NCBI GenBank assembly: GCA_016703225.1
Contig: JADJCM010000002.1
Location: 682,001 to 746,000 of the forward strand
DNA: 64,000 nt
From: Lysobacterales bacterium
Lineage (GTDB): Bacteria; Pseudomonadota; Gammaproteobacteria; Xanthomonadales; Ahniellaceae
Reading direction: 5' to 3'
Positions within the stretch are counted from its first letter, which is position 1. Every line of letters begins with the position of its first letter. The notes beneath the pieces are model-generated. The model searched no databases, had not been told where the DNA came from, and worked only from the letters and a program-made list of their open reading frames with translations. The position numbers and the translations under genes were made by a program. Shown here in pieces: positions 1 to 8,308 of the stretch.

Positions 1-360
1 TGTCCGGTATCAAGCGGTTTGCCGAAGGCTATCGGACGCTTCGCGGACCTGATGAGGCGCCGTCGGCCGCGGACGCGGGGCAATGGCACTGGGGCGAAAC
101 CCTGCCCCGCGATTGCACTCCGTTCGCCTTGAGCCCGTCGAAAGGCGAGCGCCGCAGTGCGGCAGTTCGCGACGTCTGGGCAGCGGTCTTCGACGGGCTC
201 AGACCGAACGGGCCCATTCGTGTTGCGGCGAGAGGAAGGCCCGACAGCACCCCAGTTTCATCCCGCGCGGGTCGGCGGAGTCGCGGCGAAGAACTCTGCA
301 GGCGCTCTTGGCATCGAGGTCCATGGCCCATGCCTCAGGCGCAGATCGGTGATTGGTGCC
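1..360. other. Left-edge stretch without a convincing gene
   Basis: This first stretch ends at the puuB stop codon. Several frames stay open on both strands, as expected at this GC content, but none gives a recognisable protein. The + frame starting at base 3 reads from the window edge straight into the puuB antisense, so the 3' end of a gene lying to the left cannot be excluded for the first roughly 110 bases. The only clear structure is the inverted repeat at 120-211. Confidence 0.5.
120..211. repeat. Inverted repeat with GAGCCCGTCGAA arms
   Basis: The left arm (120-142) and the reverse complement of the right arm (188-211) both begin CCGTTCG and end TGAGCCCGTCGAA, with two or three mismatches between. 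The arms enclose about 45 bases. The core GAGCCCGTCGAA is a common mobile-looking intergenic motif in GC-rich proteobacteria. The element may act as a REP-like sequence or terminator at the end of a transcript from the left; that role is inference. Confidence 0.6.
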
Positions 361-1680
361 TCACCACAACGCATCCCGCAGTTTGTACCAGGCCATGGCG
401 GCGACGAGGAGTGGAGTGCGCAGGGTGCGGCCGCCGGGGAAGGGGCGGTGGGGAATCTTGGCGTAGAGGTCGAGGCGGTGGGATTGGGCGGTGATGGCTT
501 CGGCGATGACCTTGCCGGCGAGGCCGCTGGCGGCGATGCCGTGGCCGCTGAAGCCCTGGGCGAAGTAGATGTTGGGCGTGAGGCGACCCCAGTGCGGGGC
601 GCGGTTGAGGCTGATGTCGACGTAGCCGCCCCAGACGTGGTCGAGCTTGACGCCTGCGAGTTGCGGGAAGACGCGGGTCATGCGGCTTTGCATGGTCGTG
701 CGCAGGTTGAGCGGCTGCAGCGTCGAATAACTCGCGCGGCCACCGAACAGCAGGCGTTGGTCGGCGCTCGGGCGGAAGTAGTCGAGCGCCCAGTTGATGT
801 CGGCGACCGCGATGCCGCCGCGGATCAGTTGCTGCATGCGCTCCGCGCCGAGCACTTCGGTCGCGCCGATGTAGGTGCCCACCGGCATGATGCGGGCATC
901 GAGCTCCGGGGCGAGGCCGTGCACGTAGGCATTGCCGGCGAGCACGACGAAGTCGGCTTCCAGTTCCCCGTGTTCGGTACGCAGCACCGGTTTCGACGAC
1001 GAGCCATCGGTCGCGACAGCGCTGCCGCGCACCAGCGCCGTCACCGGCGAGTGTTCGAAGATGCGCACGCCGGCGGCGATCGCCGCGCGCGCCAGGCCGA
1101 TCGTGTAATTGAGCGGATGCAGGTGCCCCGACTTCGGATCGAACAACGCACCGAGGTAACGATCACTGGCGATCTCCGCGCGGCTGCGTTCGCGTTCCCA
1201 CCATTCGGTCGGGTAGTCGAAGTTGTCCTCGAGATCGCGCTGCCAAGCCTGTAGCTCGTCGACCTGGCGCGGCTTGATCGGCACGTGCGCGTGGCCGTCG
1301 CGCCAGTCGCAGTCGATGCGATGCTGGGCGATGCGGCTGCGCACCAGTTCGACGCCTTCGACCGACCATGCGAACAGCTTGCGTGAATCGGCCAGGCCGA
1401 CCATCGCGGTGATCTTCGACTGGTCGCAGCTGTAGCCGAAGATCGCCTGGCCACCGCTGCGACCGGAAGCGCCCCAGCCGACGCGGTGGGCTTCGACCAC
1501 GGCGACTTTCAACCCGCGCTGCGCCAGTTCGAGTGCGGTCGACAGCCCGGTCAGGCCACCACCGAGCACAGCCACATCGGCGCGCTCACGACCTTCAAGG
1601 CGGGGCTGCGCCGGCCACGGCGAAGCGGTCGTTGCGTACCAGGAGTCGTGCGCGGCGTCGCGGTCGCGGATGGTGCCCAT
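361..1680 (-). CDS. puuB: Gamma-glutamylputrescine oxidase (FAD-dependent, PuuB-like)
   Basis: A 439-aa FAD-dependent amine oxidoreductase of the DAO/PuuB type. The family oxidises gamma-glutamylputrescine to gamma-glutamyl-gamma-aminobutyraldehyde, step two of the glutamylated putrescine route. A Rossmann motif GGGLTG lies at residues 40-45, with an acidic residue (E63) closing the second strand, followed by a GASGRSGGQ segment typical of the family. The length is normal for PuuB. The ATG at 1680 has a GGAG-containing ribosome binding site and lies 12 bases after the stop of the upstream synthetase, so the two are probably co-transcribed. Substrate assignment rests on family and on the surrounding putrescine genes; a related D-amino-acid or sarcosine oxidase activity is the alternative. 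Confidence 0.85.
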   Translation of the reverse strand: MGTIRDRDAAHDSWYATTASPWPAQPRLEGRERADVAVLGGGLTGLSTALELAQRGLKVAVVEAHRVGWGASGRSGGQAIFGYSCDQSKITAMVGLADSRKLFAWSVEGVELVRSRIAQHRIDCDWRDGHAHVPIKPRQVDELQAWQRDLEDNFDYPTEWWERERSRAEIASDRYLGALFDPKSGHLHPLNYTIGLARAAIAAGVRIFEHSPVTALVRGSAVATDGSSSKPVLRTEHGELEADFVVLAGNAYVHGLAPELDARIMPVGTYIGATEVLGAERMQQLIRGGIAVADINWALDYFRPSADQRLLFGGRASYSTLQPLNLRTTMQSRMTRVFPQLAGVKLDHVWGGYVDISLNRAPHWGRLTPNIYFAQGFSGHGIAASGLAGKVIAEAITAQSHRLDLYAKIPHRPFPGGRTLRTPLLVAAMAWYKLRDALW

Positions 1681-1692
1681 GGTGAACTCCGC

Positions 1693-3060
1693 TCAGACCA
1701 GGCGCAGGTACCAGTCGATTTCGAGCGTCGTCACCTCGCGCTGAAAACTGCGCAGCTCCTTCAGTTTCTGCTGGCCGAAGATGTGCTGGAAATGACTGCC
1801 GAAGGTGTGGCCGATGAAGGTGCTGTCCATGAAGTCGCGCAGCGTGTCGCGCCAGAACAGTTCGCGCATCGCGGTCTGCTCGTAGGCGTTGCCGACGATC
1901 GCCGGGCCCGGGTCGCCGCCGTTCTCCAGGCCTTCGAGCATGCCCGCGAGCACGGCCGCGGTGACCAGGTACGGGTTCGCATCGGCGCCGGCAATGCGGT
2001 GCTCGACGCGGAAGTTGGCCGGGTCGCTGTGCGGGATGCGCATCGCGACGGTGCGATTGTTGAAACCCCAGCAGTCGTTCAGCGGCACGAACGCGTTCAG
2101 CACGAAGCGGCGATAGCTGTTCGCATGCGGCGCAAACATCACCATGCAATCGCGCGATGTGCGCTGCAGGCCGGCGACCGCGTGTTTCAGCGTCGTCGCC
2201 GGTGCGTCCGGCGTGCACGCGAAGATGTTGTTGCCGTCGCGATCCAGCACGCTGACGTGGATGTGCGTGCCGCTGCCGGCCTGGTCGACGAAGGGCTTGG
2301 CCATGAAGCTCGCGAGCAGGTTCTGCTTGGCCGCCACCGCCTTGATCGCGCGCTTGAGCAGGATCGCGTCGTCGCAGGCCTGGACCGCGTCGCTGCGGTG
2401 TTTCAGGTTGATCTCGAACTGGCCCGGCGCGTACTCGGCGACCGCGGTGTCGGCGGGAATGCGTTGCTTGCGGCAGGCGTCGCTGATCGCGTCGGTGAAG
2501 CCCTGATAGTCGTTCAGGTCTTCCATCGAATACACCTGGGTCGTGGTGTTGCGACGGCCGGTGGCGGGATTGATCGAGGTCTGCGGACGGCCATCGGGCG
2601 TGAGTTCGGCATCGAGCAGATAGAACTCGAGTTCGACCGCGACCACCGGCGTCAGCCCCTTGGCCTTGTAGCGGTCGACGACGCGCTTGAGCACCTGGCG
2701 CGGATTCGCCTCGAACAGGCCGCCGTTGCCGTCTTCCATCTGGATCAGGCATTGCGCCATCGGCTTGGCCTGCCACGGGATCGGGCGCAGGGTGCCGGGA
2801 ATCGGGCGGCAGATGCGGTCCTCGTCGCCGATGTCGTAGCCGAGCCCGGTTTCCTCGACGGTGTTGCCGGTCACGTCGGTGCCGATCAGCGACATCGGCA
2901 GGCAGACGCCGTTCTGGTAGACCTTGTCGAGCGCGTCGCGGGTGACGCGCTTGCCACGCAGCAGGCCGTTCATGTCGGGCAGGATCAGGTCGATCTGTTC
3001 GCAGCCGACGATGAGGTCGAGGGTGGCATCGTCTTCGTCGGTCATTTCATTCGGTTTCAT
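1693..3060 (-). CDS. puuA: Gamma-glutamylputrescine synthetase-like glutamine synthetase (first copy)
   Basis: A 455-aa member of the glutamine synthetase family, close to PuuA/SpuI, which ligate glutamate to putrescine using ATP. Family features visible are the N-terminal DMNGLLRGKRV segment, the beta-grasp/catalytic domain with ELEFYLLDAEL, the SGTHIHVSVLD metal/glutamate region and GADANPYLVTAAVLAG near the C-terminus. It is transcribed divergently from puuD and followed by puuB. A second PuuA-like gene (4093-5493) lies in the divergent operon, so the two may differ in amine substrate. Because P. aeruginosa has spuI and spuB in the same relative places, this copy is the SpuI counterpart. 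An alternative start at residue 6 (3045) is possible. Confidence 0.87.
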   Translation of the reverse strand: MKPNEMTDEDDATLDLIVGCEQIDLILPDMNGLLRGKRVTRDALDKVYQNGVCLPMSLIGTDVTGNTVEETGLGYDIGDEDRICRPIPGTLRPIPWQAKPMAQCLIQMEDGNGGLFEANPRQVLKRVVDRYKAKGLTPVVAVELEFYLLDAELTPDGRPQTSINPATGRRNTTTQVYSMEDLNDYQGFTDAISDACRKQRIPADTAVAEYAPGQFEINLKHRSDAVQACDDAILLKRAIKAVAAKQNLLASFMAKPFVDQAGSGTHIHVSVLDRDGNNIFACTPDAPATTLKHAVAGLQRTSRDCMVMFAPHANSYRRFVLNAFVPLNDCWGFNNRTVAMRIPHSDPANFRVEHRIAGADANPYLVTAAVLAGMLEGLENGGDPGPAIVGNAYEQTAMRELFWRDTLRDFMDSTFIGHTFGSHFQHIFGQQKLKELRSFQREVTTLEIDWYLRLV

Positions 3061-3145
3061 GCGCGCGGCACCGGCCGTTGGGGTCGGCGGATGCTAGCTG
3101 GAATTCGTTCTGGCGTAAAAAATACTCAACGCTTTGGGGTGGGGT

Positions 3146-3257
3146 GTCGGATCCGCTGCGCTTGATCCGACCTACATTTGGGCGCGATCTCGCGCGGGAT
3201 TGGGCCGTGCACAGCCCGAATGTAGGTCGGATCAAGGCGCTTTGCCCCGGATCCGAC
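3146..3257. repeat. Palindromic REP-like element in the divergent puu promoter region
   Basis: Two units face each other. Unit 1 (3146-3183) starts with a hairpin of arms GTCGGATC and GATCCGAC around a 10-base loop, then CTACATTTGGGC. Unit 2 (3214-3257) is nearly its reverse complement, starting GCCCGAATGTAGGTCGG and ending GGATCCGAC, with a slightly longer loop. The 30-base centre CGCGATCTCGCGCGGG is also self-complementary. The element occupies most of the 271-base space between the divergent puuA and puuD starts. One related unit recurs at 5508-5543. Confidence 0.85.
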
Positions 3258-3331
3258 GTGGGTGTTGCGGTGGCTGTTGATAAAATCAAACGGCGCGGCT
3301 AGGGTTCGCCATCCCCACGTCAGGCCCTTGC

Positions 3332-4087
3332 ATGCGCTCGCATCCACTCGTCGGTCTGCCCGCAGACCGCAGGATGATCGGCCCCCACCCGACCCAGACC
3401 GTCGGCGAGAAGTACATTCGCGCGGTCGTGGATGGTGCGCGGTGCCTGCCCGTGCTGATTCCCTCGCTCGATCCTGCGCTCGATCTGCGCGCGACGCTGG
3501 CCGAGCTTGACGGCCTGCTGCTGACCGGCGCCTACAGCAACATCGAACCGCACCACTACAGCGAAGAACCGAGTTGGGAGGGCAACCTGCACGACCCGGT
3601 GCGTGACGCCAACACGCTCTCGATCGTGCCGCTTGCGATCGAGCTGAAGGTGCCGGTGCTGGCGGTGTGCCGGGGCCTGCAGGAAGTGAACGTCGCGCTC
3701 GGCGGCAGCCTGCATCAGAAGGTGCACGAAACCCCCGAGTTCAACGACCACCGCGAGGACAAGGACGCAGCGCTCGGCGTGCAATACGGTCCGGCGCACG
3801 AAATCGAGCTCGCCGCCGACGGCATCCTGCACCGCATCGCCGGCGCCGATGTCGCCATCGTGAACTCGCTGCATGGCCAGGGCATCCACAAGCTCGCGCC
3901 GGGTTGCGTCGTCGAAGCGCGAGCGCGCGACGGATTGATCGAGGCGATCCGCCTCGATGCGCCCGAGCCATTCCTGCTCGCCGTGCAATGGCATCCGGAA
4001 TGGAAGGTTCGCGAGAACCCGTTCTATCTGGGTATCTTCCAGGCCTTCGCGCAAGCATGCCGCGAACGCGCCGCCAAGCGGAACTGA
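3332..4087 (+). CDS. puuD: Gamma-glutamyl-gamma-aminobutyrate hydrolase (class I amidotransferase-like, PuuD/SpuA)
   Basis: A 251-aa peptidase C26/class I glutamine amidotransferase-type hydrolase. PuuD releases glutamate from gamma-glutamyl-GABA, the last step of the glutamylated putrescine route. The nucleophile Cys113 sits in AVCRGLQE, and the His221/Glu223 pair in QWHPEW completes the triad. The length (251 aa) equals the family norm. It is the first gene of the rightward polyamine operon; the second synthetase begins 5 bases after its stop. In P. aeruginosa the same position is held by spuA. Cytoplasmic; no signal peptide. Confidence 0.9.
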   Translation: MRSHPLVGLPADRRMIGPHPTQTVGEKYIRAVVDGARCLPVLIPSLDPALDLRATLAELDGLLLTGAYSNIEPHHYSEEPSWEGNLHDPVRDANTLSIVPLAIELKVPVLAVCRGLQEVNVALGGSLHQKVHETPEFNDHREDKDAALGVQYGPAHEIELAADGILHRIAGADVAIVNSLHGQGIHKLAPGCVVEARARDGLIEAIRLDAPEPFLLAVQWHPEWKVRENPFYLGIFQAFAQACRERAAKRN

Positions 4088-4092
4088 GTCCC

Positions 4093-5493
4093 ATGGCCAA
4101 GAAACGAACCGAAGCAAAGACCGCCAGCAAGGCCGAAGAGGCCGAGAAGAGCGAAAGCTCGCTCAAGCGCTGGCTCAAGGAAAAGCGCATCACCGAGGTC
4201 GAGTGCCTGGTGCCGGACATCACCGGCAATGCACGCGGCAAGATCATCCCCGCCGCGAAGTTCTCGCACGACTACGGCACGCGCCTGCCCGAAGGCATCT
4301 TCGCGACCACCGTCACCGGCGACTATCCGGACAACTACGATGACCTGGTCAGCCCGTCCGATTCGGACATGGTGTTGCGACCGGATGCGGACACCGTGCG
4401 CATGGTGCCGTGGGCGAGTGCGCCGACGGCACAGGTGATCCACGACTGTTACACCAAGGACGGGCGCCCGCATGAACTGGCGCCGCGCAACGTGCTGCGG
4501 CGCGTGCTGGCGTTGTACGAGGGCATGGGCATCCAGCCGGTGATCGCGCCCGAGCTCGAGTTTTTCCTGGTGCAGAAGAACACCGACCCGGACTTCCCGC
4601 TGGCGCCGCCGGCCGGTCGTTCCGGTCGTCCGGAAACGGCGCGGCAGTCGTATTCGATCGACGCGGTCAACGAGTTCGATCCGATCCTTGACGACATGTA
4701 CGACTATGCCGAGGCGATGGAGCTCGACGTCGACACCCTGATCCACGAATCCGGCGCGGCGCAGCTCGAAGTGAACTTCCAGCATGCCGACCCGATGTCG
4801 CGCGCCGACCAGGTGTTCCTGTTCAAGCGCACCATGCGCGAATGCGCGCTGCGCCACGGCATCTACGCGACCTTCCTGGCCAAGCCGATGGAGAACGAGC
4901 CCGGCAGCGCGATGCACATCCACCAGTCGATGATCGACGCCAAGAACGGCCGCAACGTGTTCACCGAGGGCAAGACCGGCAAGCACAGCGAACTGTTCAT
5001 GCACTACCTCGGCGGCTTGCAGAAATATGTGCCGATGGCGATGGCCTTCTTCGGTCCGAACGTGAATTCCTACCGGCGCCTCGCGCTCGGCCAGGTGGCG
5101 CCGATCAACGTGCAGTGGGGTTACGACAACCGCACCTGCGGCCTGCGCGTGCCGATGGACACGCCCGAGAACACCCGCGTCGAAAGCCGCTTCGCCGGAT
5201 CGGACGCGAACCCGTACCTCGCCATCGCCGCCACGCTGGCCTGTGGCTGGCTCGGCATCAAGGAAAAGCTGCTGCCGACCGAGCCGCTGACCGGCAGCGC
5301 CCAGGCGCTCGGCTACGAGCTGCCGCGCTCGCTCGAAGAGGCGTTGACCTTGCTGCGCGACTGCGAAGAACTCGAGGGGCTGCTCGGCAAGCGCTTCGTC
5401 AATGCCTACATTTCGGTGAAACAGAAGGAGTACGAAACCTTCTTCCGCGTCATCAGTTCGTGGGAGCGCGAGTTCCTGTTGTTGAATGTCTGA
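4093..5493 (+). CDS. spuB: Gamma-glutamylpolyamine synthetase-like glutamine synthetase (second copy, SpuB-like)
   Basis: A 466-aa glutamine synthetase family protein. The chosen ATG (4093) follows puuD by 5 bases and begins MAKKRTEAKT; the frame stays open far upstream inside puuD, but that part is only a shadow. A Lys/Glu-rich leader of about 25 residues precedes the conserved ITEVECLVPDITGNARGK start of the GS beta-grasp domain. PELEFFLV, GSAMHIHQSM and GSDANPYLAIAATLA mark the catalytic domain. The position between puuD and spuC matches spuB of P. aeruginosa. It should ligate glutamate to putrescine or a related polyamine; which amine each of the two copies prefers cannot be read from the sequence. 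Confidence 0.87.
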   Translation: MAKKRTEAKTASKAEEAEKSESSLKRWLKEKRITEVECLVPDITGNARGKIIPAAKFSHDYGTRLPEGIFATTVTGDYPDNYDDLVSPSDSDMVLRPDADTVRMVPWASAPTAQVIHDCYTKDGRPHELAPRNVLRRVLALYEGMGIQPVIAPELEFFLVQKNTDPDFPLAPPAGRSGRPETARQSYSIDAVNEFDPILDDMYDYAEAMELDVDTLIHESGAAQLEVNFQHADPMSRADQVFLFKRTMRECALRHGIYATFLAKPMENEPGSAMHIHQSMIDAKNGRNVFTEGKTGKHSELFMHYLGGLQKYVPMAMAFFGPNVNSYRRLALGQVAPINVQWGYDNRTCGLRVPMDTPENTRVESRFAGSDANPYLAIAATLACGWLGIKEKLLPTEPLTGSAQALGYELPRSLEEALTLLRDCEELEGLLGKRFVNAYISVKQKEYETFFRVISSWEREFLLLNV

Positions 5494-5507
5494 CCTTGTG
5501 TGCATTC

Positions 5508-5543
5508 GTCGGCTCCGCTGCGCTTGAGCCGACCTACATTCGG
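5508..5543. repeat. Single REP-like unit just upstream of spuC
   Basis: This is a single unit of the element seen at 3146-3257. Arms GTCGGCTC and GAGCCGAC form an 8-bp perfect hairpin around CGCTGCGCTT, followed by CTACATTCGG. It fills the 66-base gap between the synthetase stop (5493) and the spuC ATG (5560). Its downstream end contributes to the GGAGA sequence 13 bases before that ATG, so the element may influence spuC translation. The last point is inference. Confidence 0.8.
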
Positions 5544-5559
5544 AGATCATGGAATCGTT

Positions 5560-6936
5560 ATGGACGTCACCAGCCTTCGCAATCTGCAGCAACTCGATGC
5601 TGCGTATCACCTGCATCCGTTCAACGACAACGCCGCGCTGGCCAAGCGCGGCACGCGCATTCTGACCAAGGGCGAGGGTTGCTACGTCTGGGACGGCGAG
5701 GGCAATCGTCTGCTCGACGCCTTCGCCGGCCTGTGGTGCGTGAATGTCGGATACGGGCGCAAGGAACTGGGCGCGGCCGCAGCGCGGCAGATGGAGCAGC
5801 TCGCCTACTACAACAGCTTCTTCAGCTGCACCACCGAGCCGACCGTGCGTCTGGCCGCGAAACTCGCGGAACTGTGCCCGGGTGATCTGAACCACGCCTT
5901 CTTCACCAATTCAGGATCGGAGGCAAACGACACCATCCTGCGCATGGTGCGGCACTTCTGGGCAGTGCAGGACCAGCCCGCGAAGAACATCGTGATCGGC
6001 CGCCACAACGGTTATCACGGCAGCACCGTGGCCGGCGCCAGCCTCGGCGGCATGAAGGGCATGCACAAACAGGGCGGGCTGCCGATTCCCGACATCCACC
6101 ACATCGACGAGCCATTCTGGTTCATCGATGGCGGCGAGCTTTCGCCCGAGGAATACGGCCTGGTCGCGGCGCGCCGCCTCGAGACCAAGATTCTCGAACT
6201 CGGACCGGAACGCGTTGCTGCCTTCATCGGCGAACCGATCATGGGCGCGATCGGCGTGTATATCCCGCCGATGACGTACTGGCCGGAGATCGAGCGCATC
6301 TGCCGCAAGTACGACGTGTTGCTGATCGCCGACGAAGTGATCTGCGGCTTCGGTCGCACCGGCGAGTGGTTCGGCCAGCAGTACTTCGGTTTCCAGGCCG
6401 ACATCATGCCGATCGCCAAGGGCCTGAGTTCGGGCTACATCCCGATCGGCGCGGTCATGTTCAACGGCCGCGTCGCCAAGGTGCTGGCGGAGAAGGGCGG
6501 GGAGCTTGCGCACGGTTACACCTACTCCGGGCATCCGGTGTGCGCCGCGGTCGCGCTCGAAAACATTCGCCTGCTGCAGGAGGAGAAGATCGTCGAGACC
6601 GCGAAGACCGCGATCGCGCCCTACCTGGCGCAGCGCTGGGCCGAACTCGGCACCCACCGGCTGGTCGGCGAGGCGCGGATCGCGGGCCTGGTTGGCGCGC
6701 TCGAACTGGTGCCGGAAAAGCCGCAGCGCAAGTTCTTCGCCGAGCGCGGCAAGGTCGGCGTGATGTGCCGCGACTTCGCGCTCAAGGAAGGCCTGATCCT
6801 CCGCGCGACCTACGATTCGATGCTGCTGTCGCCGCCGCTGGTGATCACCCGCGCGCAGGTCGACGAGATCTTCGAGAAGACCTGGAAGGCGCTCGATCTC
6901 ACCGCCACGGAGCTGGGGCTGGCAGCCGCGCCCTGA
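5560..6936 (+). CDS. spuC: Putrescine-pyruvate aminotransferase (class III, SpuC-like)
   Basis: A 458-aa class III PLP-dependent aminotransferase. SpuC-type enzymes move the terminal amino group of putrescine (or related diamines) to pyruvate. The PLP lysine is Lys287 in MPIAKGLSSG; GSEANDTILR and the LIADEVICGFGRTGEWFG segment are typical of the family. The start at 5560 (MDVTSLRNLQ) is preferred because the 20 residues upstream in frame are encoded by the palindromic unit at 5508-5543. Length matches SpuC (about 456 aa). It lies between the second synthetase and potF, as in the P. aeruginosa spu locus. A 4-aminobutyrate or beta-alanine transaminase is the alternative reading. Confidence 0.87.
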   Translation: MDVTSLRNLQQLDAAYHLHPFNDNAALAKRGTRILTKGEGCYVWDGEGNRLLDAFAGLWCVNVGYGRKELGAAAARQMEQLAYYNSFFSCTTEPTVRLAAKLAELCPGDLNHAFFTNSGSEANDTILRMVRHFWAVQDQPAKNIVIGRHNGYHGSTVAGASLGGMKGMHKQGGLPIPDIHHIDEPFWFIDGGELSPEEYGLVAARRLETKILELGPERVAAFIGEPIMGAIGVYIPPMTYWPEIERICRKYDVLLIADEVICGFGRTGEWFGQQYFGFQADIMPIAKGLSSGYIPIGAVMFNGRVAKVLAEKGGELAHGYTYSGHPVCAAVALENIRLLQEEKIVETAKTAIAPYLAQRWAELGTHRLVGEARIAGLVGALELVPEKPQRKFFAERGKVGVMCRDFALKEGLILRATYDSMLLSPPLVITRAQVDEIFEKTWKALDLTATELGLAAAP

Positions 6937-6998
6937 CTGCAATCCCGCCTGTATCATCGGACCGACCCGTGTTCGGTCAACCACCTGGAGGAACAGCA

Positions 6999-8135
6999 AT
7001 GAAGAAGCATTGGTTGGGCATCCTGATTGCCGGCGCGCTGGCCGGTTGCGGCGACAAGCCAGCAGAGGCCCCAGCGACCGTCGCGGCGCCTGCTGCTCCG
7101 GCGGAGGAGGAGAAAGTCCTCAACATCTACAACTGGTCCGACTACATCGCCGAGGACACGGTGGCGAATTTCGAGAAGGAGACCGGCATCAAGGTCACCT
7201 ACGACGTGTTCGACAGCAACGAGATCCTGGAGACCAAGCTGGTCACCGGCAATACCGGCTACGACATCGTCGTGCCCTCGTTGTCGTTCCTCGCGCGCCA
7301 GATCCAGGCCGGCGTGTTCCAGCCGATCGACCGCGCGAAGATTCCGAACTACGGCAACCTCGATGCGAAGCTGATGGAACGCATCGCCATGCTCGATGAG
7401 GGCAACACCCACAGCGTGCCGTATCTCTGGGGCACCACCGGCATCGGCTACAACGTCGCCAAGGTCAGGGAAGCGCTGGGTGACGACGCGCCGGTGGACA
7501 GCTGGGCGCTGGTGTTCGAGCCGGAGAACCTGAAGAAGCTGAGCAAGTGCGGGGTCGCGGTGCTCGACACGCCCTCGGAGATGATTCCGCCGGTGCTGAA
7601 ATATCTCGGTGAGGAGCCGAACAGTTTCGACGAGGCGGTGATCCAGAAGGCTGTGGACCGCCTGCAGCAACTGCGTCCGCACATCACCTATTTCCATTCC
7701 TCGCAGTACATCAACGATCTTGCAAATGGCGACATCTGCGTCGCGGTCGGCTGGTCCGGCGACATCTTCCAGGCGCGCGACCGTGCCGAAGAGGCCGCGA
7801 AGGGTGTCGAGGTCGCCTACACCATTCCCAAGGAAGGCGCGCCGCTGTGGTTCGACATGATGGCGATCCCGAAGGACGCCAAGCATCCGGAGAATGCGCA
7901 CAAGTTCATCGACTACCTGATGCGGCCCGAAGTGATGGCCGGCATCTCCAACTACGTCTCCTATGCCAGCGCAGTCGCGCCCTCGGTACCACTGGTCGAG
8001 GAATCGGTACGCACCAATCCGGGCGTCTATCCGAGCGAGGAAGTGATGGGCAAGCTGTTCACGCTGGCAGTGCTGCCGGCCGAGGTGGACCGCCTGTTCA
8101 ACCGTCACTGGACCACGCTCAAGACCGGCCAATGA
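6999..8135 (+). CDS. potF: Polyamine ABC transporter substrate-binding lipoprotein (PotF/SpuD-like)
   Basis: A 378-aa periplasmic polyamine-binding protein of the PotD/PotF family. The N-terminus has a lysine pair, a hydrophobic core and lipobox LAGC with Cys17, followed by an Ala/Pro-rich linker, so it is probably a lipoprotein. The mature part opens with VLNIYNWSDYIAEDTV, the typical PotF start, and includes LWGTTGIGYN and VAVGWSGDI. A strong GGAGG ribosome binding site lies just before the ATG at 6999. P. aeruginosa has two binding proteins here (spuD, spuE); only one is present. The gap to the ATPase gene is unusually long (173 bases) and filled by hairpins. Confidence 0.92.
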   Translation: MKKHWLGILIAGALAGCGDKPAEAPATVAAPAAPAEEEKVLNIYNWSDYIAEDTVANFEKETGIKVTYDVFDSNEILETKLVTGNTGYDIVVPSLSFLARQIQAGVFQPIDRAKIPNYGNLDAKLMERIAMLDEGNTHSVPYLWGTTGIGYNVAKVREALGDDAPVDSWALVFEPENLKKLSKCGVAVLDTPSEMIPPVLKYLGEEPNSFDEAVIQKAVDRLQQLRPHITYFHSSQYINDLANGDICVAVGWSGDIFQARDRAEEAAKGVEVAYTIPKEGAPLWFDMMAIPKDAKHPENAHKFIDYLMRPEVMAGISNYVSYASAVAPSVPLVEESVRTNPGVYPSEEVMGKLFTLAVLPAEVDRLFNRHWTTLKTGQ

Positions 8136-8146
8136 CGCACAACGCA

Positions 8147-8275
8147 ATGTAGGAGGGCCACTTGTGGCCCGATCCCTTCTCCCCGTGTCGCGGGGGAATG
8201 GTTGGGGATGAGGGCGGTTCGCCAAGAGCCTCCCTCATCCGCCCTTCGGGCACCTTCTCCCGGTGGGAGAAGGAA
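8147..8275. repeat. Cluster of palindromic repeats between potF and potG
   Basis: At least two element types are packed here. First, TGTAGGAG is followed by a 7-bp perfect hairpin GGGCCAC-TT-GTGGCCC (8155-8170). Second, a larger element has GGGATGAGGG (8206-8215) facing CCCTCATCC (8232-8240), and a 9-bp perfect hairpin CCTTCTCCC-GGT-GGGAGAAGG (8253-8273). A degenerate copy of the CCTTCTCCC motif lies at about 8175. These resemble dispersed intergenic repeats of Xanthomonadales. The location right after the binding-protein gene of an ABC operon suggests a role in mRNA stability or attenuation. Confidence 0.8.
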
Positions 8276-8308
8276 GCGCTTCAAACGAATTGACGCTTCG
8301 GAGAATCC

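Noticed and set aside
1486..3165. A 559-aa plus-strand frame opposite the first PuuA-like gene
   Set aside because: It is a shadow of the glutamine synthetase gene, with no signal, motif or ribosome binding site.
3276..3290. TTGAT-AAA-ATCAA inverted repeat before puuD as a regulator site
   Set aside because: The arms are only five bases long and AT-rich, and there is no second copy. It does not resemble the known PuuR site.
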